Shown: piece after piece, positions 1-10,490 of the stretch
Position numbering within the stretch: position 1 is the first letter of the stretch
Layout of the letters: each line of letters starts with the position of its first letter
NCBI GenBank assembly: GCA_022825945.1
Contig: JAJDVS010000049.1
Span: 1 to 64,000 of the forward strand
Origin: Pseudomonadales bacterium
GTDB lineage: Bacteria > Pseudomonadota > Gammaproteobacteria > Pseudomonadales > Pseudohongiellaceae
Direction of reading: 5' to 3'
DNA: 64,000 nucleotides
The notes under the pieces: generated by a model
Seen by the model: the letters and a program-made list of their open reading frames with translations, nothing else
Database searches by the model: none
What the model was told of the DNA's origin: nothing
Translations under genes and position numbers: made by a program

Positions 1-3000
1 GCGAGACGGTGACGCTGCCTTTGACGGTCGGGGGCACCGCGGGCCGTTCGGACTACCGTCTGGTCTGCGACGTAGGCATTCCTGCCGTGACCTGCAACGG
101 CTTTGGCGGGGCCAGCCCTTCGCTCACCTTCCACGGCGCGCGCATGCCCTGCAACGAAAGCAGGAATACCTGCCGCCGCATCACCGCTCCGTTCCGGATC
201 CAGATGATCGAGGACAATACGGCGGAATCGGACGAGACGGTCACCCTTCGGCTCGGGGGCGGCAGTCAGTTGAGTCTTACTGTCCGGGACGCGCCGTCGT
301 CGGTGACCGTGTCCTTCCTGCTGGAGCGCTACACGACGACTGAGGGACTCGGCGTGATCCAGCCGTCGCTGCGGGTGGACCCGCTGCCGGGCCGTGACAT
401 CGAGGTGCCGCTGGTCTTCACGGACATCACGGCCACGAAGGGGGAGGATTACACGGCCGTGGCCACGGTGACGTTCGAGGCGAACGGCAACAGCGCCAAC
501 ACTTTCGACCTGCCGCTTCTGGACGACACCCTCTGCGAGGGCGCCGAGACCTTCCGGGTGGCGATCGACGCCTCGAGGCTGCCGGCCGGCGTCAGGGTGG
601 GCGCCCGGAGATCGGCGGTTGTGGAGATCACGGACTACCGGCCCTGCACGGTCAGTCTGGACAGCGACGCCTACAGCGTGACGGAAGGGGGTTCGCTGAG
701 CGTGACGCTGAACATGGACCCGCCGCGGGATGTGCCCGTGGAGGTGGGCATCGTGTACAGCGACGCCGACGACGGCGGCGGCACGGCGCGCAGGCGGCAC
801 CCCAGCTTCGACAGCCAGAAGCGCATTGCCTTCGGCAAGGACTACGAGGCGTCCCCCGAAAGCGTCACCGTGCCGGCCAACGCGGCCTCGCACACCTTCA
901 CCATCCGCACCTTGCCGGACAACCCCGCGGTCCCGGGGGCCGCGCCCGAAAGCGACGAGACCTTTCAGATCGCCATCGACGCGGACGCGCTGCCGCGGGG
1001 GACCTTCGCGGGCAGTCCGTCCGGGGCGACGGTGACCATCAAGGAGGGCGGCGGGCCCTCGGTGACGATCGCGGCGGGCGCGGCCCGGCTGGACGAGGGC
1101 GGCGTGGCGACCTTCACGGTGACCGCCGACCCGCCCCCGGCGAAGCCCCTCGAGGTGAACGTGGAGGTTGTCGAGGACGGGTGGGACCGCTACTCGGTCG
1201 CCGGCGGGGGTCTGGGCCGGAGGAAGGTGGCCATCGGCGCGGACGGCATGGGGAGTTTTTCGGTCGCGACCGTGGACGACGGCACGCAGGAGGTGCACGG
1301 GAGGCTCACCGCGCGGGTGCTGATCGGCCCGGGCTACACCGCGGGCACCGAGTCGCAGGCCACGGTTAACGTGAGCGACAACGACCAGAAGGGCGGATTG
1401 GTTCCCTATACCCTCCGCCGCGAAACCAGGACCCTGCCCGAGGGCGCCGGCGTGGATTTCAACCACCTTCTGCTGTCCAATGACAGGGGTCCCCGGGACC
1501 AGGGATCCGCAACGCCGCAGCCCGGCCAGACGCTGACCCTGCCGCTGGAGGTGGGCGGAACCGCGACGCCGGGGATCGACTACCGCCTGGTCTGTATCGA
1601 GGTCGATCCACCGGGCATCGCCACCTGCAACCGGGACGGGAATGGAAATATTGTCTCGTTCACCTTGGACGGCGCGCTGTTCAAAAGAACCCAATACCGG
1701 ACCACCGGCCCGCTGCGGCTGGAAGCCATCGCGGACGATGACGCGACCGAACCCGACGAGACCGTGGTGCTGACCCTCGGCGGCGGACCCCCGCTGACAT
1801 TGACCCTCGTCGAGGCGCCCGCGTCGGTGAGTCTTTCCTTCACGCGGGACAACTACAGCTGGATCGAGAGCGCGGGAGGCCTCGACGTGATCATCGATGT
1901 CTCCCCGCCGACCGGCAGCCCCATTCCGCTGCCGCTGGTCTTCACCGACCTCACCGCCACGGCCGGCGTCGACTACACGATTCCCCGGGATGTGGTCATT
2001 CCCGCGGATGGCGCCTCAACGGTCAACGTGTTTATCCCCTTTGTGGACGATGACGTGGCGGAGGGCCACGAGGCTTTCAGGGTGGAAATCGACGCGGCGC
2101 GGCTTCCCGCCGGGGTGACCCTGGGCGCGATCCCCTCGACGCTGTTTTTCATCCGGGACGACAATGAGCCGGGACTGATGCTCTCCCGCCGCGCCCTGGC
2201 GGTGGACGAGGGCGGGTCGGCCGAGTACGCCGTCAAGCCCGCCACGCGGCCGTCCGGCACCGAGTTGACGGTGCGCGTCGCTTCCGACAATCCCGACGTG
2301 ACGGTGAGTCCGTCGCAACTGACTTTCTCCATCCAGAGCTCCGCCGGCAATTCCTGGCTCCACACGCAGACGGTGACCGTGACGGCGGCCCAGGACAGCG
2401 GCGACGGCGACGCCGACGACAGCGCGGTGCTGACCCACACCGCCTCGGGCGGCGACTACGAAGGGCTGACCGCGACGCTGGATGTCACCGTGGACGACGA
2501 CGACGCCGCCCCGGACCCGCCCGGCGTGACGGTCTCGCAAACCACGCTCAGCCTGACCGAGGGCGGAGCGGCGGGAAGCTACACCGTCGCGCTCGACGCG
2601 GCGCCGACCGCCAACGTGACGGTGACCGCCACCAGCGGCAACGCCGCCAAGGCGCGCGTCGGCCGCTCCGGGGACACCCCGGCGGCGAGCGCCACGCTGA
2701 CCTTCACCCCGGCGAACTGGAACCAGGCCCAGACCATACTGGTGACGCCCGTGGACGACGCCGACACCAACGACGAGACGGTGACCGTCAGCCACGGCGT
2801 GAGCGCCACCGGCGGCTACGGCGGCGTCACCGCCGCGCCGGTGTCGGTGGCGGTGGACGACGACGACACGACCGTCATGCCGCCGCCCCCGCCGCCCGGC
2901 TGCGTTCCGGCGCAAGTGGAGGCGGACGTGCGCGGCTATGCCGCGGAGACGCACCAGGGCCAGGCCCACGTGGACCGCTGGCTGAAGGTGCTCGCGGCTT

Positions 3001-4232
3001 TCGGGGACGGCAACGGCCATGCGGCGATGACCGCCGCGGAGGCGCGGGGCTACGCCAACCGCGGCTGGACCCGCTGGAACCCGGTGGTGCAGGCCCTCGA
3101 ATGCGTCGAGGGAATCTCCAGCGACCCCCTGGTCTCGGTGACCGGCGGAGCCGCCGTCACCGAGGGCGGGAACGCGGTGTTCACGGTCACCGCCGACCCG
3201 GCCCCGGCATCGAGCCTGACGGTGACGCTGGGCGTCGCGGACGCCCCGGGCGGGGACTTCCTCGCGCCGGGGGACGAGGGCCCGGCGAACGTGACCATTC
3301 CGGCGAACCAGGCCTCGGCACAACTGACGATCGCCACCCGGGACGACAACGTGTACGAGCCGGACGGCGCGGTCACCGCGACGGTGGCGGAAGGCGCCGG
3401 CTACCGGGTCGGCAGTCCGTCCTCGGCCTCGGTGGCGGTGGGCGACGACGACCCGGTCCCGGCGGGCCGGCCGACGCTGACGGTGGGCGACGCCTCGGCG
3501 AACGAGGCCGGCCAGGGCATCTCTTTCGTTGTGACGCTCAGCCGGCCCCTGGGGGACGGCGAGCATGTGAGTTTCGTCTACCGGCTGCGGGAGTCGGACC
3601 CGGTGTCGGCGCGGGAGGGCGGGGACTTCTCGCCGGGCATGGGCACGGCGAACTTCCGGCGCGGGGGAACCAGCCTCCGGCTGCGTTTCCACCTGCGCTG
3701 CGACAGCGTGGCGGAGGGCGACGAGACTTTCGAACTGGTCCTCTCGGCCGTGCAGGGGGCGGCGCTGGCGGGGGACGGGGTGGGCGTCGGCACGATCAGG
3801 GACCGGGGGACGCGCGCCTGCCGGTTCGACCCGAACGCGGCGACCGTCGGGGTTCCGCCCGCGGGCCTGTCCGGCGAGCCGGGCGGGACGAGCGGCCCGG
3901 ACCCGGCGATGGAGCGGGACCGCTGGAATCCGCGGAACGGCGCGGCGGGATTCGCGCCGGAGGCGGCGACGGATTTCGCGGGGGCCTGTGTGCCGCTGCG
4001 GCTGCGGTCCGAGGCGGCGGCAAGGGCGAGGGAGGCCTGGCGCGGGCCGGCCCACGTGGAGCGCTGGCTGCGGGTGGGGCGGACCTTTGCCGGCGGCGCC
4101 AACGACGCCACGGTCGTGACCCCCGCCGAGGCGCGGTTCCACGCCGCAGCCGGCCGCCCCGGCTGGCTGCCGGTGGCCGACGCCCTGGGCTGCCTGGAGC
4201 GGCGGGCGATGGACCAGGCGCTGTCCAGATAG
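1..4232 (+). CDS. Large Calx-beta repeat protein, 5' truncated by window edge
   Basis: Frame is open to the left edge (..GAG ACG GTG ACG CTG..; the GTG at 9 is probably internal). Repeated Calx-beta signatures (DYxxxxxxVTIPAxxxSxTFTIxxxDDxxxExDETF, VTVxDDD). C-terminal Cys-bounded module occurs twice. Confidence 0.85.
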   Translation, partial: ETVTLPLTVGGTAGRSDYRLVCDVGIPAVTCNGFGGASPSLTFHGARMPCNESRNTCRRITAPFRIQMIEDNTAESDETVTLRLGGGSQLSLTVRDAPSSVTVSFLLERYTTTEGLGVIQPSLRVDPLPGRDIEVPLVFTDITATKGEDYTAVATVTFEANGNSANTFDLPLLDDTLCEGAETFRVAIDASRLPAGVRVGARRSAVVEITDYRPCTVSLDSDAYSVTEGGSLSVTLNMDPPRDVPVEVGIVYSDADDGGGTARRRHPSFDSQKRIAFGKDYEASPESVTVPANAASHTFTIRTLPDNPAVPGAAPESDETFQIAIDADALPRGTFAGSPSGATVTIKEGGGPSVTIAAGAARLDEGGVATFTVTADPPPAKPLEVNVEVVEDGWDRYSVAGGGLGRRKVAIGADGMGSFSVATVDDGTQEVHGRLTARVLIGPGYTAGTESQATVNVSDNDQKGGLVPYTLRRETRTLPEGAGVDFNHLLLSNDRGPRDQGSATPQPGQTLTLPLEVGGTATPGIDYRLVCIEVDPPGIATCNRDGNGNIVSFTLDGALFKRTQYRTTGPLRLEAIADDDATEPDETVVLTLGGGPPLTLTLVEAPASVSLSFTRDNYSWIESAGGLDVIIDVSPPTGSPIPLPLVFTDLTATAGVDYTIPRDVVIPADGASTVNVFIPFVDDDVAEGHEAFRVEIDAARLPAGVTLGAIPSTLFFIRDDNEPGLMLSRRALAVDEGGSAEYAVKPATRPSGTELTVRVASDNPDVTVSPSQLTFSIQSSAGNSWLHTQTVTVTAAQDSGDGDADDSAVLTHTASGGDYEGLTATLDVTVDDDDAAPDPPGVTVSQTTLSLTEGGAAGSYTVALDAAPTANVTVTATSGNAAKARVGRSGDTPAASATLTFTPANWNQAQTILVTPVDDADTNDETVTVSHGVSATGGYGGVTAAPVSVAVDDDDTTVMPPPPPPGCVPAQVEADVRGYAAETHQGQAHVDRWLKVLAAFGDGNGHAAMTAAEARGYANRGWTRWNPVVQALECVEGISSDPLVSVTGGAAVTEGGNAVFTVTADPAPASSLTVTLGVADAPGGDFLAPGDEGPANVTIPANQASAQLTIATRDDNVYEPDGAVTATVAEGAGYRVGSPSSASVAVGDDDPVPAGRPTLTVGDASANEAGQGISFVVTLSRPLGDGEHVSFVYRLRESDPVSAREGGDFSPGMGTANFRRGGTSLRLRFHLRCDSVAEGDETFELVLSAVQGAALAGDGVGVGTIRDRGTRACRFDPNAATVGVPPAGLSGEPGGTSGPDPAMERDRWNPRNGAAGFAPEAATDFAGACVPLRLRSEAAARAREAWRGPAHVERWLRVGRTFAGGANDATVVTPAEARFHAAAGRPGWLPVADALGCLERRAMDQALSR

Positions 4233-4381
4233 GACTTTTCAGGGACTGCACGCCGGTGTATCGGCGGGCAAGGATGCCTCCCGCACCGTCGTCGCGAGAG
4301 CGACGGCGGATGCCGGACCTTGAGGCATCCACCGGCTGCGCGGCAGGCGCGCGACCCCCGGATGAAATGGAAAACCCGCCA

Positions 4382-4864
4382 TCAGGCCTTGCGGCGTGGC
4401 AGGCGCAGCACCCGGGTGCCGCTGAGGCGGTCGTGGGCGGTGTCGCCCCGGCTGTCGAAAAACAGCCAGAAGTAACCCAACCCGAACAGAAAGAAGGCGG
4501 GCCAGGCGCAGAGGAAGCGGAGCAGGGCCTGTGTGACGCTCATCAGCCCACCGCTCCTGGACTCCGCCCGGATGCCCCAGGCGAGCATACCCAGAGTCTG
4601 GCCGCCCCGGGTCCAGAACCAGACATAAAAACCCGCCGCGCTGGCGCACATCAGCGCAAACAGCAGCAGCCCGAAAGCCGGGTCGGTCTGCAATCTCCCG
4701 TCAATAATCCGATTGGTTTCCGCACCGGCCAGCAACTGCGCCACAAAGCCAAGCCCCATCCAGATCGCGAGCACCAGAAAAGCATCGTAGAGCAGGGCGG
4801 CCAGCCGCCGGGCAAGCCCCGCCCGGGGAGGCGCGATATTCTTTTCCGGGCGGGTTCGCATCAT
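4382..4864 (-). CDS. RDD family membrane protein
   Basis: MMRTRPEKN..AGLARRLAALLYDAFLVLAIW..WTRGGQTLGMLAWGIRAE..DRLSGTRVLRL: RDD-like N-terminus, GQTLGM motif and TM segments. Start placed at MMRT (ORF extends to 4912). Confidence 0.8.
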   Translation of the reverse strand: MMRTRPEKNIAPPRAGLARRLAALLYDAFLVLAIWMGLGFVAQLLAGAETNRIIDGRLQTDPAFGLLLFALMCASAAGFYVWFWTRGGQTLGMLAWGIRAESRSGGLMSVTQALLRFLCAWPAFFLFGLGYFWLFFDSRGDTAHDRLSGTRVLRLPRRKA

Positions 4865-4949
4865 GATTTTCCCGAAAATTCCGAGTGGCCAACGCGGATT
4901 GGAGTCTTTCATGATACCCGTCTCAAGATGGTCAAGGATGGCCCAGGGG

Positions 4950-5087
4950 TGCGCAGTCGCGGGATCTCATCGCTTGGCTGCTGCAAGGGATTCTGCGACT
5001 ACGCTTCGCTCCGCGCAGAATGACAGGGTGGGGCTTCGCTCCGCGCAGAATGACATGAAGCCTGGAGCGCCAGAATGAGAATTGCCG
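4950..5087. repeat. Hairpin core plus right TIR of the same family, upstream of aroC
   Basis: CGCAGTCGCGGGATCTC-N18-GGGATTCTGCGACTACG..GCAGAATGACATGAAGCCTGGAGCGCCAGAATGAGAATTGCCG; left TIR not found. Confidence 0.7.
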
Positions 5088-5164
5088 GCAGGGTTCAGGA
5101 TGTGGCGACACTGAAGACTTGGTGTACAATCCGTCGGTTTTGGTCTGCGGGCCCGGAGCGGGCA

Positions 5165-6235
5165 ATGTCCGGCAACAGTATTGGAAAGCTGTTCACTGTC
5201 ACCAGTTTCGGCGAAAGTCACGGGCCGGCGCTGGGCTGTATCGTGGACGGCTGCCCCCCGGGAATGGCGCTTTGCGAAGCCGACATGCAGCGCGAACTCG
5301 ACCGGCGCAAACCCGGCAAGTCACGCCACACCACCCAGCGCAGGGAAGCCGACGCCGTGCAAATCCTGTCCGGCGTGTTCGAGGGCAAGACCACCGGAAC
5401 CCCCATTGGCCTGCTTATAGAAAACACCGATCAGCGCCCGAGGGATTACAGCAAAATCAAAGACCTGTATCGACCATCTCATGCGGATTATAGCTATGAT
5501 CGAAAATACGGAAGGCGCGATTACCGCGGCGGCGGACGCGCTTCCGCGCGGGAAACCGCCATGCGCGTGGCGGCTGGCGCCATTGCCGGAAAATATCTCG
5601 CGGAAAATTGCGGCGTCGCAATCCGGGGCTATCTGAGCCAACTCGGCCCCATCGCCATCGACAAGGTGGATTTTGGGGAAATCGACAACAATCCCTTTTT
5701 CTGCCCCGACGCCGGCAAGGTGGCTGAGATGGAGGCGTACATGATCGCCCTGCGGGAAGCCGGCGATTCGGTGGGCGCCGCGGTCTGCGTATCCGCCAGC
5801 GGAGTGCCCGCCGGGCTTGGCGAGCCCGTGTTCGACCGGCTCGACGCCGATCTCGCCAGCGCCCTGATGAGCATCAATGCCGTCAAGGGCGTTGAAATCG
5901 GGGCGGGTTTCGCCGCTGTTTCGCAGAAAGGCAGCGAGCATCGCGATGAAATCACTCCCGGGGGCTTTCTCGGCAACAACGCCGGCGGAATCCTGGGCGG
6001 CATATCCACCGGCCAGGAAATCACCGCGCGAATCGCCCTGAAACCCACTTCAAGCATTCGCATTCCCGGCCGTACCATCAACACCTCGGGTGAGGCTGCG
6101 GAAGTGGTGACCACCGGTCGCCACGACCCCTGCGTGGGCATTCGCGCAACTCCCATTGCCGAGGCGATGATGGCCATTGTGCTGATGGATCATCTGCTGC
6201 GCGACCGCGCCCAATGCGCCGGCGTGCGGCGCTGA
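5165..6235 (+). CDS. aroC: Chorismate synthase
   Basis: [33 protein letters not shown].. and [19 protein letters not shown]-type motif. Start at 5165 rather than the upstream ORF start. Confidence 0.97.
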   Translation: MSGNSIGKLFTVTSFGESHGPALGCIVDGCPPGMALCEADMQRELDRRKPGKSRHTTQRREADAVQILSGVFEGKTTGTPIGLLIENTDQRPRDYSKIKDLYRPSHADYSYDRKYGRRDYRGGGRASARETAMRVAAGAIAGKYLAENCGVAIRGYLSQLGPIAIDKVDFGEIDNNPFFCPDAGKVAEMEAYMIALREAGDSVGAAVCVSASGVPAGLGEPVFDRLDADLASALMSINAVKGVEIGAGFAAVSQKGSEHRDEITPGGFLGNNAGGILGGISTGQEITARIALKPTSSIRIPGRTINTSGEAAEVVTTGRHDPCVGIRATPIAEAMMAIVLMDHLLRDRAQCAGVRR

Positions 6236-6263
6236 ACGGCAAAACTGACGGAAACCGGAAACC

Positions 6264-7682
6264 ATGAGCGGCAAGACACTGTACGACAAGATCTGGGATG
6301 CGCATCTGGTCAGGCGGCGCGATGACGGCACCGCACTGATCTATATCGACCGGCATCTCATCCATGAAGTCACTTCGCCACAGGCTTTTGAGGGGCTGCG
6401 CCTGGCCGGGCGCAAACCCTGGCGCAGCGGCGCCAACCTGGCGACCCCGGACCATAATATTCCCACCACGGCGGCGGAACGCCGGCAGGGGCTCTCCGGC
6501 ATCAAGGACCCGGTCTCCAGGCTGCAGGTCGCCACGCTCAACGAAAACTGTCGCGAATTCGGCATTACCGAACTCGGCATGGAGGACCGCCGCCAGGGCA
6601 TAGTCCACGTGGTCGGGCCCGAACAGGGCGCAACCCTGCCGGGCATGACCATTGTCTGCGGCGATTCCCACACCTCGACCCATGGCGCCCTCGGCGCCCT
6701 GGCCCACGGCATCGGCACTTCCGAGGTGGAGCATGTGCTGGCGACCCAGTGCCTGCTGCAGAAGAAGATGAAGAACATGCTGGCGCGGGTCGATGGCGAA
6801 CTGGGCGCCGGCGTCACCGCCAAGGATGTGGTGCTGGCGATTATCGGCAGGATCGGCACCGCCGGCGGCACCGGCTTCACCATCGAATACGCCGGCGAGG
6901 TCATCCGCAATCTCAGTATCGAAGGTCGCATGACGGTATGCAACATGACCATCGAAGCGGGCGCCCGGGCCGGCCTGATCGCGGTGGATGACAAGACCCT
7001 GGACTACATCCGGGGGCGGCCTTTTGCTCCTGCCGGCGAATTGTGGGAACAGGCGGAAAAAGCCTGGCGCGAATTGCGCAGCGACGCGGACGCGAGTTTC
7101 GACAAGATCGTGGAATTGCGCGGCGAAGACATCGAGCCCCAGGTGACCTGGGGCACCTCGCCGGAAATGGTGGCGCCGGTGAACTCCGCCGTGCCCAGGC
7201 CCGAAGCCGAGCCGGACAGCATCCGCCGCGGCAACATGGAGCAGGCCCTGGCGTACATGGGACTGGAAGGCGGTACGCCCATCAGCGACATCCGGCTCGA
7301 TTACGTCTTTATCGGCTCCTGCACCAATTCCAGAATCGAGGACCTGCGGGAAGCAGCCCGGGTGGTGGAAGGCAGGCGCGTTGCCGACAACATCGAATGC
7401 GCCCTGGTGGTGCCCGGTTCGGGCCTGGTCAAGGAACAGGCGGAAGCGGAAGGACTGCATCGCATTTTCAGTGAGGCCGGCATGGAATGGCGCGAGCCCG
7501 GCTGTTCCATGTGCCTGGCGATGAATGCCGATCAGTTGCCTCCCGGCAAACATTGCGCCTCCACCTCCAATCGCAACTTCGAAGGACGCCAGGGACGGGG
7601 CGGGCGCACCCATCTCGTCAGCCCCGCCATGGCGGCGGCGGCGGCGGTGCATGGCCGCTTCGTCGATGTGCGCAGCCTCTGA
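6264..7682 (+). CDS. leuC: 3-isopropylmalate dehydratase large subunit
   Basis: [68 protein letters not shown]. Confidence 0.97.
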   Translation: MSGKTLYDKIWDAHLVRRRDDGTALIYIDRHLIHEVTSPQAFEGLRLAGRKPWRSGANLATPDHNIPTTAAERRQGLSGIKDPVSRLQVATLNENCREFGITELGMEDRRQGIVHVVGPEQGATLPGMTIVCGDSHTSTHGALGALAHGIGTSEVEHVLATQCLLQKKMKNMLARVDGELGAGVTAKDVVLAIIGRIGTAGGTGFTIEYAGEVIRNLSIEGRMTVCNMTIEAGARAGLIAVDDKTLDYIRGRPFAPAGELWEQAEKAWRELRSDADASFDKIVELRGEDIEPQVTWGTSPEMVAPVNSAVPRPEAEPDSIRRGNMEQALAYMGLEGGTPISDIRLDYVFIGSCTNSRIEDLREAARVVEGRRVADNIECALVVPGSGLVKEQAEAEGLHRIFSEAGMEWREPGCSMCLAMNADQLPPGKHCASTSNRNFEGRQGRGGRTHLVSPAMAAAAAVHGRFVDVRSL

Positions 7683-7692
7683 GGAAAAGATC

Positions 7693-8334
7693 ATGAAGGC
7701 ATTTTCGACCGAGGAAGGATTGGTCATGCCCCTGGACCGGGCCAATGTGGATACGGATTTCATCATTCCCAAACAGTTTCTCAAGTCGATACGCCGCAGC
7801 GGATTCGGCGTCAATCTGTTCGATGAGCATCGCTATCTCGACAAGGGCGAGCCCGACAGCGACAACGGCAATCGCCCGCTGAACCCGGAATTCGTGCTCA
7901 ACCAGCCTCGTTACCAGGGCGCATCGATCTTGCTTGCCCGGGACAATTTCGGCTGTGGTTCGAGCCGGGAACATGCTCCCTGGGCGCTGGAAAACTATGG
8001 TTTCCGGGTCATCATCGCCCCGAGTTTTGCCGACATATTTTTTAATAATTGCTTCAAAAATGGAATATTACCTATTGTTTTAGAAAGAGATATTGTAGAC
8101 ATGTTATTCCGGGAAGTGGCCGCGGCGCCAGGCTATCGCCTCAAGGTGGACCTGCCGCAACAGGAAATCGTCAAATCAGATGGAGAAAAAATCGCTTTTC
8201 CGGTTGATGAATTTCGCCGGCATTGCCTGCTCAATGGCCTGGATGACATCGGCCTGACGCTTGAGGATGCGCCGGCGATTCGCGAATTCGAACAGCGCTG
8301 GCGGGAACAGTCACCCTGGTATTTTCACGCATGA
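7693..8334 (+). CDS. leuD: 3-isopropylmalate dehydratase small subunit
   Basis: [48 protein letters not shown]. Confidence 0.96.
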   Translation: MKAFSTEEGLVMPLDRANVDTDFIIPKQFLKSIRRSGFGVNLFDEHRYLDKGEPDSDNGNRPLNPEFVLNQPRYQGASILLARDNFGCGSSREHAPWALENYGFRVIIAPSFADIFFNNCFKNGILPIVLERDIVDMLFREVAAAPGYRLKVDLPQQEIVKSDGEKIAFPVDEFRRHCLLNGLDDIGLTLEDAPAIREFEQRWREQSPWYFHA

Positions 8335-9353
8335 ACGCCTGCAATGTGGCCATAGTCGGCGCGACCGGCGCTGTGGGGGAATGCCTGCTCGAAATACTCG
8401 CCGAGCGGGAATTCCCGGTGAAGCAACTGCATGCCCTGGCGAGCGAGCGCTCCGCCGGGACTTCGGTGATGTTCGGCAAGCGTTCCATTACCGTGGAAAA
8501 TCTTGCGGAGTTCGACTTCGGCCAGGTCGAGATCGCCCTGTTTTCCGCCGGCGGAGCGATTTCGGCGGAGTTCGCCCCCAAAGCCGCGGAGGCGGGCTGC
8601 GTGGTGGTCGACAACACCTCACAGTTTCGAGAAGATGTTGATGTTCCACTTGTTGTAACCGAGGTAAACCCTCAAAATATCGCGGATTTTCGAAATAGAA
8701 ACCTGATTGCCAACCCCAACTGCTCCACCATGCAGATGGTGGTGGCGCTAAAGCCCGTTCACGATGCCGCCGGCATTCGCCGGATCAGCGTGGCCACCTA
8801 TCAGGCGGTGTCCGGAGCCGGTCGTTCGGCGGTGGGGGAGTTGGCGTCCCAGACCGCCGGGTTGCTTAATGGACGCCCCGCCCAGGCCGATGTGTTTCCG
8901 AGCCAGATCGCGTTCAATGCCTTGCCCCATATCGATCGCTTCATGGATAACGGCTACACCCGGGAAGAGATGAAAATGCACTGGGAGACCCGCAAGATAC
9001 TTGGCGATGAAAACATTGACGTCAGCGCGACCTGCGTCCGCATCCCGGTTTTCTATGGACATTCCGAAGCAGTGCAGGTGGAAACCCGGCGAGCGATTTC
9101 GGCGGCGGAAGTGCGGGAGTTGTTGCTCGATGCGCCCGGGGTGCGGCTGCTGGATGAGCCTGAATCCAATGGCTATCCCACGCCGGTGGAGCATGCCGCG
9201 GGCGCCGACCCGGTCTTTGTGGGCAGGATTCGGGATGATTTTTCTCTGGAAAATGGCGTGAATCTCTGGATAGTGGCCGATAATATCCGCAAGGGCGCCG
9301 CCTTGAACACGGTGCAGATCGCGGAAATCTTGCTTGCCGAGTACTTATCGTAA
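8331..9353 (+). CDS. asd: Aspartate-semialdehyde dehydrogenase
   Basis: [38 protein letters not shown] overlap with the leuD stop. Confidence 0.96.
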   Translation: MNACNVAIVGATGAVGECLLEILAEREFPVKQLHALASERSAGTSVMFGKRSITVENLAEFDFGQVEIALFSAGGAISAEFAPKAAEAGCVVVDNTSQFREDVDVPLVVTEVNPQNIADFRNRNLIANPNCSTMQMVVALKPVHDAAGIRRISVATYQAVSGAGRSAVGELASQTAGLLNGRPAQADVFPSQIAFNALPHIDRFMDNGYTREEMKMHWETRKILGDENIDVSATCVRIPVFYGHSEAVQVETRRAISAAEVRELLLDAPGVRLLDEPESNGYPTPVEHAAGADPVFVGRIRDDFSLENGVNLWIVADNIRKGAALNTVQIAEILLAEYLS

Positions 9354-9407
9354 ATACTTGCGGGTCTGGAAAGCTGCGCCCGGGAAGACAAATCAGTTGC
9401 CAGCGGT

Positions 9408-10487
9408 TTGAGCGCGAAACGGAATCCAACGATTTTGCGGAACAGGAAACCATACCGGACACTGCTGTTTGCAGGTTTGCTGCTGAGCTTTGCGGCAAGT
9501 CTGGCGCGGGCTCATGCCACTGTCCCGCAACCCGACGGCGCCGGGGTCGCCTCAACCGTCGGCGCCGCCGCGGCGAACCAGCAAAGCCCAGAATCGCTGG
9601 ACCAGCGCATCCTGGAATTGCAAAGCCAACTGGCCCGGGTCGAAGAGGAGGTGGCGCGGGTCAACCGGGAACGCGCGGAATGGCTCGCCCGGCTTGACGA
9701 TCTCGACGCCCAGATCATACTCGCCAGACAACTGGTTGCTTCCCGGTCGCAACAGCTCGCCCCGCTACAGGCCAATCTGGCTGTGGAAGCCAGGCAACAG
9801 GCTCGGCTCGAAGCCGGACAGGAAGCGGCTGTTGTCGCCGCGGCGGAAGCGGAGGCGGAAACCGCCGCCCGGGCGGAACGGGAAGCCGCCGCGGAAGGTA
9901 GCCTGTTTAGTCCCGCAACCATTGTTATCGGTGGGGCTTTGCTGCTGCTCGGTCTGGCTGTGCTGCGGATGTTGCGCGCAACAGGCCCCGAGCAAAATGC
10001 CACAAGAAAAGCGACAGTAACCCCTCCGGGATATACGGATAACAAAACAGCGCAAAAAACGAAAAAACATGCGGAGGTTGGAACGAATACGGAACGGGAA
10101 GAGTTTCCGACGGACAGGGGAGTCCAGGACCACAGCGACGATTTTGGGGAAGAAACCTTCAGGATCGAGCCGGGCGGCGGACCTGAAGACGCTGCGGAAA
10201 TTCCGCCCCCGGAAGGCGAATATGTCGATGACCCGAACCCTCCGCAAGACCCGGGAGAAATCCCGGACGACGAGGACGACTCCGATGCGGACGACGATTA
10301 CGTCATCGAACTCGACAACGGCGACGAGGAGGAAATCGCCGAACGGCTCAATCTCGCCTATTCCTTCCATCGGATGGGGGACAGCGAGCAGGCTCGCAGA
10401 ATTCTCGAGCAGGTCATCCGGGTCGGCAATGAAGCACAGGTCAGTGAAGCCAGGCAATTGCTGGCAATCATTCATGACCTGAACTGA
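9408..10487 (+). CDS. Short FimV/HubP-like protein (signal, coiled coil, TM, acidic linker, C-terminal TPR-like FimV domain)
   Basis: C-terminus EEEIAERLNLAYSFHRMGDSEQARRILEQVIRVGNEAQVSEARQLLAII resembles the FimV C-terminal domain; position between asd and truA matches fimV synteny. Confidence 0.75.
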   Translation: MSAKRNPTILRNRKPYRTLLFAGLLLSFAASLARAHATVPQPDGAGVASTVGAAAANQQSPESLDQRILELQSQLARVEEEVARVNRERAEWLARLDDLDAQIILARQLVASRSQQLAPLQANLAVEARQQARLEAGQEAAVVAAAEAEAETAARAEREAAAEGSLFSPATIVIGGALLLLGLAVLRMLRATGPEQNATRKATVTPPGYTDNKTAQKTKKHAEVGTNTEREEFPTDRGVQDHSDDFGEETFRIEPGGGPEDAAEIPPPEGEYVDDPNPPQDPGEIPDDEDDSDADDDYVIELDNGDEEEIAERLNLAYSFHRMGDSEQARRILEQVIRVGNEAQVSEARQLLAIIHDLN

Positions 10488-10490
10488 TCC

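Noticed and set aside
2016-4142. 708-aa minus-strand ORF antisense to the Calx-beta gene
   Set aside because: Arg/Gly/His-rich low-complexity translation, typical shadow ORF of a high-GC3 gene; no domain signature.
3101-5023. 640-aa plus ORF overlapping the Calx-beta 3' end, the RDD gene and repeat DNA
   Set aside because: Out-of-frame overlap with two real genes and repeats; Gly/Arg-rich translation.
6078-7814. 578-aa minus-strand ORF antisense to leuC
   Set aside because: Shadow ORF of a clear leuC; no family signature.
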